From: Streptomyces sp. NBC_00582
Lineage (GTDB): Bacteria; Actinomycetota; Actinomycetes; Streptomycetales; Streptomycetaceae
Direction of reading: 5' to 3'
DNA: 64,000 nt
Assembly: GCF_036345155.1 (NCBI RefSeq)
Contig: NZ_CP107772.1
Location: 4,092,001-4,156,000 of the forward strand
Under the pieces are notes generated by a model. The model was given only the letters and a program-made list of their open reading frames with translations. It did not search any database and was not told the DNA's origin. Numbering within the stretch: the first letter of the stretch is position 1; every line of letters starts with the position of its first letter. Positions 34,860-42,858 of the stretch are shown here, piece by piece. A program made the translations under genes and the position numbers.

Positions 34860-35726
34860 GTGGTTACCCGCGTTCCCCGTCACGAGTTCCGTACCGACAA
34901 CGCGGCTGAACTCATGGCGCCGATCATCAAGAGCACGCAGGACGTGCTCGACCACATCGAGACGTCGGAAGACGATCGGTACGACGCTCTGTCGAGCGCC
35001 CTGAACCTCGCGAAGTGGCGCTGTCTGACGAATCCGACGGCGGGGGAGCTTCCGGCCTGGGAGGCCTGGGTCACCGCCATGCAGGTCGGCAGCGCCCTGT
35101 TCGCCGCCGGCACCGCGGCGGAGGGTCCCGTTGCATGCCGTATCGGCAGCGCGGGCGAGGTGAAGCATCTTCCCGCGACGGGTCCGCAGGACTACCTGCA
35201 CGCCGGAAACTGGCTGACCGCCTTCTACCTGGCGGTGATCTGCCGGGAGAACGACCGGGTCAATCAACTCGCCCAGGTCCCGGTCTCCTTCCTGCGCGAG
35301 TCCGGTGCGGAGTTCGACGAGTACATCTACTCCTGGGTGGAGACTCTCCAGAACCTCTGGTTCGGTCGGCAGAGCACCTGGGACACCTTGGTGACCGCGG
35401 TCAACGGCACCGACCCGCAGAACGCCCGGATCGCCGGCCCCGAACTGATGCTGAAGATCCTCTATCCGCCCCTGGACCTCTTCCAGCGCTATCTGCGTCG
35501 CGAGGCCGACCAGTTCAACGAGGTCCTGGTCGAGGCACTCACCTGGCACAAGGAGTACTGGACCGCGAACGAGGCCCGCTCCCTGAGCGGCGAAGGCCTT
35601 GTGGCCCTCGGACCGCTCGCCATCGCCTGCATGGCCTACGACGCCGACATGCCCATCGACGTCGAGTCCGAATACATCCCGAGGGCCTTGCTGAAGCGGT
35701 CGTGGGTGGGCGAGTACGACACCTGA
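34860..35726 (+). CDS. immunity protein, Imm49 family
   Basis: The GTG start has GAGGAG 5 bases upstream and lies 14 bases after the toxin stop, so the pair is one operon. The 288-residue helical protein has the pattern I know from Imm49: WEAWVTAMQVGSALFAAGTA, LPATGPQDYLHAGNWLTAFY and YIYSWVETLQNLWFG. It has no signal peptide, so it should neutralise the nuclease domain in the cytoplasm. It was not found elsewhere in this window. Confidence 0.88.
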   Translation: MVTRVPRHEFRTDNAAELMAPIIKSTQDVLDHIETSEDDRYDALSSALNLAKWRCLTNPTAGELPAWEAWVTAMQVGSALFAAGTAAEGPVACRIGSAGEVKHLPATGPQDYLHAGNWLTAFYLAVICRENDRVNQLAQVPVSFLRESGAEFDEYIYSWVETLQNLWFGRQSTWDTLVTAVNGTDPQNARIAGPELMLKILYPPLDLFQRYLRREADQFNEVLVEALTWHKEYWTANEARSLSGEGLVALGPLAIACMAYDADMPIDVESEYIPRALLKRSWVGEYDT

Positions 35727-35944
35727 GCCGAGTAGGAAGCCTCCCCACTGGTGCGGTACTCCGCCAGGCGGGCCGCCAAAGCCTCCCCGAACGCGGTCCG
35801 GTCGTCGCGCAGAGAACGTGGTCCGCGGCCAAGTCGGTGATCTCGTCCAAAGTCGCCGCCGCTGAGGTGCGTTCGTCCTCGTCCGGCTTGCACAGGGGCT
35901 GCGTAGGTCGCTGCCGGGTGCTGACACTGCCGCCCTCATGGGCA
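35727..35944 (-). pseudogene. frameshifted coding remnant after the immunity gene
   Basis: On the minus strand one frame reads DEDERTSAAATLDEITDLAADHVL. At that point another frame continues as LRDDRTAFGEALAARLAEYR. Together they look like a continuous helical protein split by a frameshift. There is no good start, binding site or stop arrangement. It may be debris of a former gene next to the toxin locus. The parent family is not recognised. Confidence 0.4.
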
Positions 35945-38605
35945 CTAGAACAGACTCAGCAGTGCCTCCGCCGGGTCCGTCAGGCCCGTTTCGCCGTCCG
36001 GGAGGGGGAGTTCGAACCAGACCGTCTTGCCGCGTGGGGTGCGGCGGGAGCCCCAGGCCGCGCTGAGGAGGCCGACGAGTTGGAGGCCGCGGCCGCCCTC
36101 GTCCGTGTCGCGGGCGCGGCGGCGGCGCGGTTGGACCAGGCCCGCGTCCCAGACCTCGCAGACCAGGGTGCGGTCGAGGAGGAGGCGGAGCCGGATCTCG
36201 CCCTCGCCGTAGCGCAGGGCGTTGGTGACGAGTTCGCTGACCAGCAACTCCGTGGTGTCGACGAGGGGTTCGAGGTCCCAGGAGAGGAGTCGGGTGCGGG
36301 CGTACTCCCGTGCGCGGCCCACGCTGCGCGGCTCGCGCGGCAGGGTCCAGTCGCCGACGGAGTCGGCGGGCAGGCCCTGTACACGTGCCATCAGCAACGC
36401 GATGTCGTCCTCGCCGTGGTGGGTGTCGAGGGTGTTGAGGACGTGGTCGCAGACGTCCTCCAGGGGGCGTGCGGGGTCCGTGAGCGCCCCCACGAAGGCC
36501 TGGAGGCCCTCGTCCAGGGGGTGGTCGCGGGACTCGACCAGGCCGTCCGTGTAGAGGGCGAGGAGCGCGCCCTCGGGCAGGTCGACCTCCACCTCCTCGA
36601 AGGGTTCCCCGCCGACGCCGAGCGGCATGCCGGGCGGGACGTCCAGCATGAGGGCCGGTTCGCCGGGTTCCACCAGCACCGGCGGGAGATGGCCCGCGTT
36701 GGCGAAGGTGCAGCGGCGGGTGACGGAGTCGTAGACCGCGTAGACGCAGGTGGCGAGGTACACCTCGGAGAGGTCGGCCTCGCGCGGGCGGCGGGCGGCG
36801 CGGGTGGCCTGCTGGACGCCGCCGGGCGTGCCGAGTCCGCGCGCGATCTCGTCCAACGCGGAGAGCACCTCGGCGGGTTCCAGGTCGAGCAGGGCCAGGG
36901 TGCGTACGGCGGTGCGGAGTTCGCCCATCGCGACCGCCGCGCGCAGGCCTCGGCCCATGACGTCGCCGACGACCAGCGCGGTGCGGTGGCCCGGGAGTTC
37001 GATGACGTCGAACCAGTCGCCGCCCACCTCGCTGGGGCGGCCCGTGGAGGCGTTGCCGGGGAGGTAGCGGCAGGCGATGTCGAGGCCGGAGGCGACGGGG
37101 TCGCCGGGCGGCAGCAGGGACCGTTGCAGTATCAACGCCCGTTCGTGCTCGCGCCGGTAGAGGCGGGCGTTGTCGATGCAGACGGCGGCCCGCGCCGCCA
37201 GCTCCCAGGCCAGATCCCGGTCCCGGTCCCCGAACGGCTCGCTGCCCTTCGTACGGGAGAACTGGGCGAGGCCTACGACGGTGTCGTGAGCGACCATCGG
37301 GACGGCGAGCGTGGACTGCACGAGGCCGCCGTCCTCGCCGGGGATGGCCTGCGGGCGTGCGGTGCGCAGGGCGTCCGCACAGGGCGAGTTGAACGGGAAG
37401 TGGTGGACCGCGCCGACCGCGACGGGCGCGCCGGTGGCCGAGTACGGGGCGTCGGAGACGGCGGACGAGAAGGCGACGCGGCGCAGTTCGGCGCTGCCGT
37501 CGGCGAGGCCGGGCGGGGTTTCGTCGCCGGCCAGGAGTCCCTGGTAGAGGTCGACGGTGGCGAGGTCGCAGAAGCCGGGCACGACGACGTCGAGGAGTTC
37601 GCGTGCGGTGGTCTCCAGGTCGAGCGAGTTCCCTATGCGGGCGCCCGCCTCGTTCAGAAGGGCGAGATTGCGCCGTGCGGCGGCGGCCTCACGGGCGGCG
37701 GCGCGGCGGGCGGTGATGTCGATGCCGAGCCAGGCGATGCCGATGGGGCGGCCGGTGCCGCTGTGCACGCGGTAGAGGTTGATGGACCAGTGCCGGCGTT
37801 CGTCGGAGCCCGGTACGAAGCCGGTGACGTGCATGTCGGTGATGGAGTCGCCGGTCTCCAGGACCCGGCGCAGGGTGGCGCTGACCCGCTCGGCCTCGGG
37901 CCGGACCAGATAGTCGTGAACGCCCTTGCCCCGATGGTCGTCGGGAGTGCCTCCGAAGATGGAGGCGAAGCGCTGGTTGGCGCGGCGGACGCGCAGGTCG
38001 GGGTCGATCAGCAGGAAGCCGAACGGGGATTGGCCGAAAATGGACTGCGAGGCGGCTAGGTCGGTCTCGATGCTGCGCAGGGTGCGGACGTCGACGACGA
38101 TGCACACGGCGGCGTTCTCACCCTCGAGGCCGCGCGTCGGCATGACGTACACCTCGGCGAGGCCCCGCTCACCGCGGCCGCCGCCGGAGACGGGGTCGGG
38201 CATCCGGAAGGGGACCACGCCGGTCCACTCCCGTCCGTCGAGGATCTCCGCCATCTTGCGCTGGCCGCGCTCGCGCAGGTCCGGGTCGATGAACGCCTCG
38301 ATGGGGTCCATGCCGACCGCCCGGTCCGCGGAGATGCCGAAGATCTGCTCGGCGCGCAGGCTCCACTGGTCGACGAGCCCGTCGGGGCCGATGGAGAAGG
38401 ACGCGACCTTGATGTAGTCGTAGATGGAGCCGGGCGGACTGCTCTGCCACAGGGCGTCCCCCGGGATCGCCCCGCCGTCCAAGTAGCCGTCGCGCATCCG
38501 GTCCGGGGCCGTGGACGCGTCCGAAGCGAACGCCTTCGCGACCCTGGCCCTCGCGCCGTCCGACGGGTCGTCGGACCCCGTGGCCTTCGCTGGTATCTCG
38601 CTCAC
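35945..38605 (-). CDS. PAS-PAS-GAF-SpoIIE (PP2C)-HATPase signalling protein
   Basis: The GTG at 38605 has GGAGGGG 9 bases upstream; 886 residues. A disordered N-terminus precedes two PAS domains (about residues 60-170, WSLRAEQIFGISADRAVGMD; and 205-320, RANQRFASIFGG, which ends in WLGIDITARRAAAREA). Next comes a GAF domain (about 345-500). The PP2C/SpoIIE phosphatase domain (about 530-730) has GGDWFDVIEL, GDVMGRGLRAA and DDIALLMARV. A C-terminal HATPase_c domain (about 750-870) has ELLVSELVTNALRYG and GRGLQLVGLL. Such proteins dephosphorylate anti-anti-sigma factors and can also act as anti-sigma kinases. The sensor input is unknown. It is transcribed in the same direction as the HATPase gene upstream. 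Confidence 0.93.
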   Translation of the reverse strand: MSEIPAKATGSDDPSDGARARVAKAFASDASTAPDRMRDGYLDGGAIPGDALWQSSPPGSIYDYIKVASFSIGPDGLVDQWSLRAEQIFGISADRAVGMDPIEAFIDPDLRERGQRKMAEILDGREWTGVVPFRMPDPVSGGGRGERGLAEVYVMPTRGLEGENAAVCIVVDVRTLRSIETDLAASQSIFGQSPFGFLLIDPDLRVRRANQRFASIFGGTPDDHRGKGVHDYLVRPEAERVSATLRRVLETGDSITDMHVTGFVPGSDERRHWSINLYRVHSGTGRPIGIAWLGIDITARRAAAREAAAARRNLALLNEAGARIGNSLDLETTARELLDVVVPGFCDLATVDLYQGLLAGDETPPGLADGSAELRRVAFSSAVSDAPYSATGAPVAVGAVHHFPFNSPCADALRTARPQAIPGEDGGLVQSTLAVPMVAHDTVVGLAQFSRTKGSEPFGDRDRDLAWELAARAAVCIDNARLYRREHERALILQRSLLPPGDPVASGLDIACRYLPGNASTGRPSEVGGDWFDVIELPGHRTALVVGDVMGRGLRAAVAMGELRTAVRTLALLDLEPAEVLSALDEIARGLGTPGGVQQATRAARRPREADLSEVYLATCVYAVYDSVTRRCTFANAGHLPPVLVEPGEPALMLDVPPGMPLGVGGEPFEEVEVDLPEGALLALYTDGLVESRDHPLDEGLQAFVGALTDPARPLEDVCDHVLNTLDTHHGEDDIALLMARVQGLPADSVGDWTLPREPRSVGRAREYARTRLLSWDLEPLVDTTELLVSELVTNALRYGEGEIRLRLLLDRTLVCEVWDAGLVQPRRRRARDTDEGGRGLQLVGLLSAAWGSRRTPRGKTVWFELPLPDGETGLTDPAEALLSLF

Positions 38606-38712
38606 GCGAACCGTCCCCTCCAGCTCACCGCGTCCGGCACCGGTCACCGGCGGCGGCTGCCCGCAGTATCCAGCACTACGGCGCCGCACGACACGGTGTT
38701 CACGATCACAGC

Positions 38713-38737
38713 ACGGTCCAGGCTTTTTTTGGACCGT
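38713..38737 (-). other. hairpin in the 5' flank of the SpoIIE-type gene
   Basis: ACGGTCCA (38713-38720) and TGGACCGT (38730-38737) form a perfect 8-bp stem around a loop with a T run. It lies 108 bases upstream of the phosphatase start and 118 bases beyond the HATPase gene stop. It may be a leader structure or operator; without a trailing T-tract it is a weak terminator. Confidence 0.4.
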
Positions 38738-38854
38738 TCCGCGACAACACATCCAGTCTTCTAACCAGCGGACACGCGGTCGAATCACACCTTCCCGGAC
38801 GGGTCGGCGACCGGCATCGGACGGGTGCCGCCGCACCGTCCGCCGTACACCCGG

Positions 38855-39262
38855 TCAGCCCGGTACCGCCAGTTCGAACCAGACCGTCTTTCCGTCGGTT
38901 CCGGGCCGGGTTCCCCAGCGGCGGGAGGAGGACGCCACCAGTTGCAGTCCGCGGCCGCTCTCGTCCTCGGGCCGGGCGGCCCGTTCACGCGGGGGGTCGG
39001 GCAGCGGGTCGGAGACCTCGACGAGCAGGACGCCCTCCAGGCCGGCGGGGCGGACCAGTCGGACGCCTATGGGGCCGGTGGCGTGCCGCAGGGCGTTGGT
39101 CACCAGTTCACTGACCAGCAGGGCGGCGATGTCTCCCAGGATGTCGAGGCCCCAGCCGTGGAGCTGGCCCCGGACGACACGGCGGGCGGTGCGCACCGCA
39201 CCGGGGTCCGCCGGGAACGTCCACTCGGCGTGGTCGCCTTCGGTGTCGATCACACCGATCAC
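38855..39262 (-). CDS. anti-sigma-factor-like ATP-binding protein (HATPase_c, RsbW type)
   Basis: The product has 135 residues, essentially one GHKL/HATPase domain. The N-box is LLVSELVTNALRHA, the G1-like motif VEVSDPLPDPP and the G2 motif SGRGLQLVAS. The fold lacks a dimerisation or receiver domain, as in RsbW/SpoIIAB proteins and the many Streptomyces orphan copies. It could phosphorylate an anti-anti-sigma factor that the adjacent SpoIIE phosphatase would reset. Neither the sigma factor nor the antagonist lies in this window. Confidence 0.88.
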   Translation of the reverse strand: MIGVIDTEGDHAEWTFPADPGAVRTARRVVRGQLHGWGLDILGDIAALLVSELVTNALRHATGPIGVRLVRPAGLEGVLLVEVSDPLPDPPRERAARPEDESGRGLQLVASSSRRWGTRPGTDGKTVWFELAVPG

Positions 39263-39372
39263 TTCCCCGGGCCAGCGAGTAGACCCATGTCTGGTTTCGT
39301 GGGGTTATTGGGGACATACCCGATATCCAGGGGGCGGTACCGCCCGGAGGGACACGGAAGGGCGGGGCCGTG

Positions 39373-39783
<411 letters not shown>

Positions 39784-39813
39784 GCGCCGGAGCCTACGGG
39801 ACGGCGGTGCCTG

Positions 39814-40017
39814 TCAGTTCCGGGTGCCGTCCCCGCTCTGGGCCTGGCTCTGGCCGATGCGCTCGACCCAGTAGAGCTGCTTGTGGCCGCGGTCGTCGAG
39901 GCTGTCCGCGATCTTCTGGGCCTCCGCACGGGTGGCGTACCGGCCCACGCGGTAGCGATTGCCGTTGTCGTCCTGCCGTATGACGAGCCAGGGCAGAGAG
40001 ATGGTGCCCTCGTTCAT
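39814..40017 (-). CDS. SPOR-domain-like small protein
   Basis: The ATG at 40017 with GGAGGGG upstream gives 67 residues; an upstream extension is unsupported. The core LPWLVIRQDDNGNRYRVGRY, then ATRAEAQKIADSL, has the beta-alpha-beta pattern of SPOR repeats, which bind denuded peptidoglycan in other bacteria. There is no signal peptide, so a peptidoglycan role would be odd. Similar short cytoplasmic proteins are frequent in Streptomyces and of unknown function. Confidence 0.8.
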   Translation of the reverse strand: MNEGTISLPWLVIRQDDNGNRYRVGRYATRAEAQKIADSLDDRGHKQLYWVERIGQSQAQSGDGTRN

Positions 40018-40584
40018 CGCGCCCCTCCGCTTCCCCGGCGCGGCCCGCCCCGCGCCCCGCCCTCTAAGGAAACCGCAATCCGCATATGCCCGAGCGTACG
40101 CCTTACCTTTACACAGCGAACACGGCTTTGCACAAAGAGGTACGCAACCAGCCAAGACGCAGGGGGCGCACGAGGCCGAACGCGCCGTGCGGACGGGGTG
40201 ACGCGTCCGGTCGGCGGGGAGTCGGGCATATATGGGACGACCTGCGAGAACGGCCGGAAACGACCGGATCCCGACGCCCTGCGGGCGCACTGCGTGCGGG
40301 CCTTTTCCCCCGGCAACTGCCGCAAGGGTGTGCGCCGCCCACGACGATGCGCTACCGCAAGGACGACCAGCGGGACCCTGCCGGGCCCCCCGGCCGGGCG
40401 GGCGGGTGCCCGGCAGCCCGCCGGGGGGCGCGGCCGACTGACCGACAGGGCCCTGACGGTGACGCGGCCGGCTGGTCGGCGGGGGTTGCCGCCCGACCGA
40501 CGCGGGCTGTCGCCGGGGCGCCGGGCGGCGCGGCCGGCCAACCGGCGTGCGGCCGTCTGACCGCCGACGGTCGGCGGCGGGCCG
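40018..40584. other. long intergenic region between SPOR and GntR genes
   Basis: The 567 bases hold no supported gene. The left part (40060-40260) is relatively AT-rich, with CATATATGG near 40228, and should contain the SPOR-gene promoter. The right part is extremely GC-rich with repeated CGACCGAC-like words. A small hairpin, CCGCCGA-CGG-TCGGCGG at 40561-40577, lies 8 bases after the GntR stop and may be its terminator. Confidence 0.5.
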
Positions 40585-41337
40585 TTATCTGACGGGCAAG
40601 TGGTACGCGACGCGGTAGCGGTCGGCCGGGATGACCACGTCGGCCGTTTCGACGGGGCGGCCCGAGGCGTAGTACGTGCGCTGGACGACCAGGACGACAT
40701 GTCCGGGGACTCCGCCGAGGGCGAGGAGTTCCTCGGCGAGGCCGGGGCGGGCGCCCACCTCCTCCGTCACGTTGTCCACGATGACGTCGATGGCGCGCAT
40801 CCGCTCGACCACGCCCATGCCGCCGAGCGGGCCCTCCTCGGGCAGCATGACGGGCGTACGGCCGGTGACGGCGAGGGGCTCCCAGGAGGTGGAGAGCATC
40901 ATCGTCTCGCCGGCCTCCCGGAAGACGTACTTGGTGCACATCACGCGGTCGCCGGCCTTGATGCCCAGCCGCTCGGCGACCGCGCCGCTCGCCCCGGTCT
41001 GCTCGCTGCTGGACTCCCAGGTCCCACGGGCGTGCGCCTCGGCCTGCTCCTGACGGAAGGGCGTGGCCCCGCTCGGGGGCCGGTAGCCGGAGCGGGCGAT
41101 ACGGCGGGGCACCGGCCGCTCGCGGACATACGTACCGGAACCGGAGCGGCCCTCGACCAGGCCTTCGGCCATCAGGACCTTGCGGGCCTCCAGGGCGACG
41201 GTGTCGGAGACGCCGTACTCCTCGCGAATCCTGGCCTGCGACGGGAGGCGGGTGTGCGGTGGCAGCGAGCCGTCGACGATCTTCTTGCGGAGATCACCCG
41301 CGACACGCAGGTACGCCGGCTGCTCACCGAATGTCAC
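40585..41337 (-). CDS. GntR-family regulator with UTRA effector domain (HutC subfamily)
   Basis: This 250-residue regulator has an N-terminal winged HTH (about residues 5-72: LRKKIVDGSLPPHTRLPSQ, REEYGVSDTVALEARKVL, EGLVEGRSGSGTYV). A C-terminal UTRA ligand-binding domain follows (about residues 95-245), ending in TADVVIPADRYRVAYHLPV. GTG start with GGGAG 6 bases upstream. HutC-type regulators respond to small metabolites such as sugars or amines and often repress neighbours; the effector here is unknown. Candidate operator half-sites lie just upstream of the gene. Confidence 0.92.
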   Translation of the reverse strand: MTFGEQPAYLRVAGDLRKKIVDGSLPPHTRLPSQARIREEYGVSDTVALEARKVLMAEGLVEGRSGSGTYVRERPVPRRIARSGYRPPSGATPFRQEQAEAHARGTWESSSEQTGASGAVAERLGIKAGDRVMCTKYVFREAGETMMLSTSWEPLAVTGRTPVMLPEEGPLGGMGVVERMRAIDVIVDNVTEEVGARPGLAEELLALGGVPGHVVLVVQRTYYASGRPVETADVVIPADRYRVAYHLPVR

Positions 41338-41484
41338 TGGCCGCTCCCATCAGGTTGTACAGACAGCTACAGCGTGGCAACCGTGGGTTCGACCTTGCAA
41401 GCAAAGGCCAGAGAATCACTCGATGTGATGACATGGGCCCCGGGAAGGCTTTACGCAGGCAGTTTCTCCCCGCTATGGCGGCGA
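41338..41484. promoter_or_regulatory. upstream region of the GntR gene with candidate operator
   Basis: TTGTACAGACAGCTACA at about 41355-41371 has TGT/ACA half-sites like HutC/GntR operators. It lies 18-34 bases upstream of the GntR start, suitable for autoregulation. The stretch also contains the 3' flank of the next gene. Inference only. Confidence 0.35.
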
Positions 41485-42696
41485 TCACACATCCTCGCTG
41501 CCACCCCCGGTGTCGCTCTCCTCCTCGTCGTAGGAGGGCGGGGTGGTGGCCAGGCCCAGGGCCTCGCGGGCCGCGACGGTGGTGTCGCCGTCGACGTATC
41601 CGTAACCACTGTCGTAGTGCAGGTAGAACGTGTCGGCGTCACCCGCCGTGGCCGCCTTCGCCCAGTCCGCGCGGGCGTCCTCCATGTCCTCGGCCAGGGC
41701 GTCGACGGCCTTCCCCGCGTCGCCGGACCAGGTGTGGGCGCGCAGCGCGTCGCCCTGCTCGGCGAGCACGTCCCGTACGTCCGCCGCCCACTCCTTGTTG
41801 GCGTCGAGGTCCTCCTCGGCGTAGGCGTCGGGCTCCTCGTAGAGAACCTCGTCGACCGCGTCCATCGCCTCCAGGAAGGCGAGCTGGTCGGCGTCGAGGG
41901 TCGTCTCGTCGGCGCGCAGCGAGCCGGTCAGGGTGCCGCTCTCGACGGTGTGGGCGAAGACGCAGGTGATCTCGCGGTCGCCCCACGCCCAGCTCTCCTC
42001 GGTGGGCGTGAGGTAGTAGACGTCGACCTCGTCGCCCAGCGCCCACGGGTCCATGGCGTAGGCGTCCTGGAGCGTCCAGCACTCGTCCTCGGCATGGTCC
42101 GTGACGTATCCGTCGCCCGGGTAGTCGTCGCCGGACAGCGGGATCGTGCCGAACACCTCGCCCTCGTGCGCTCCCGAGCAGGGCACCTCGTCGACGTCGT
42201 AGACGTCGTGGTCGAAGCCCTGGCCCGGGACGTCGAAGCAGTCGCCCTCGGCGAGCGAGTAGCTGGTGCCCCTCGCGCCCTCCTTGACGCCCTCCCAGAC
42301 CTCGGAGGCGACGCTGGTGGACAGCGACACCGCCCACAGCGCGAGCCCGAGCGAGGAGACGACCGCGCCCGCGATCGCCATGCCCTTGCCGCGCTCGCCC
42401 CGCCTCCTGATCTGCACCAGCGCGATGATCCCCAGGATCAGCCCGACGGCCGGCAGAAAGCAGAGCAGGCCCAGCACGAGGGCGGCGATGGCGACGCCGT
42501 TGACCGGCGCGGGACGGGCGAAGGGGGTGTAGCCCTGGCCCCAGGCCTGGTGGGGCGCGGTCCCGTAGGGGGCGTGGGGATACGGCCCCGGAGGCTGGGG
42601 ATACGGGCCCTGCGGCGGTACGGGGCCCTGCGGCGACGGCGGAGGCTGGTACGGGTCCTGGGGCTGCTGGGGCCCTGGGGGCGGAGGTATGGACAC
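41485..42696 (-). CDS. DUF4190/septum-formation-like membrane protein
   Basis: The product has 403 residues. A Pro/Gln/Tyr-rich cytoplasmic head (residues 1-60) precedes a DUF4190 hairpin of two helices (about 66-88 and 105-130). An acidic extracytoplasmic domain with septum-formation family features follows: paired Cys in EGDCFDVPGQ, DEVPCSGAHEGEVFG and EDECWTLQDAYA. The C-terminal third is very acidic and Ala-rich, ending in EEESDTGGGSEDV. The H/E motif CSGAHEGEVFG is typical of the septum-formation domain (PF13845, from memory). It may act at the cell envelope, but no function is proven. Divergent from the serpin pair. Confidence 0.85.
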   Translation of the reverse strand: MSIPPPPGPQQPQDPYQPPPSPQGPVPPQGPYPQPPGPYPHAPYGTAPHQAWGQGYTPFARPAPVNGVAIAALVLGLLCFLPAVGLILGIIALVQIRRRGERGKGMAIAGAVVSSLGLALWAVSLSTSVASEVWEGVKEGARGTSYSLAEGDCFDVPGQGFDHDVYDVDEVPCSGAHEGEVFGTIPLSGDDYPGDGYVTDHAEDECWTLQDAYAMDPWALGDEVDVYYLTPTEESWAWGDREITCVFAHTVESGTLTGSLRADETTLDADQLAFLEAMDAVDEVLYEEPDAYAEEDLDANKEWAADVRDVLAEQGDALRAHTWSGDAGKAVDALAEDMEDARADWAKAATAGDADTFYLHYDSGYGYVDGDTTVAAREALGLATTPPSYDEEESDTGGGSEDV

Positions 42697-42858
42697 GAGT
42701 ACCGTGCTCCTGGTTCAGACGATGCAGGCGGGGGTGTGGTTCGGGCGGTTCGGGCGGCAGTGCGGGCGGTCTGGCAGCGGGTCCGACCGCCGCACAGAAA
42801 CCGACGCGCGATCGACACGACTGGGCGGCATCGTAAGCGTGTGACCATCGGGGGCGGA

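Noticed and set aside
34842..35945. 367-codon minus-strand frame opposite the immunity gene
   Set aside because: It is antisense to the Imm49-type gene and shows no protein-like domains; only the segment at 35727-35944 hints at former coding.
40086..40592. Arg/Gly/Pro-rich frames in the SPOR-GntR intergenic region
   Set aside because: Composition is that of random high-GC sequence, with no start signals or known motifs.
41380..41430. GTGGGTTCGACC, resembling a tRNA T-loop
   Set aside because: No acceptor or anticodon stems can be folded around it at tRNA length, and the T-stem itself does not pair.
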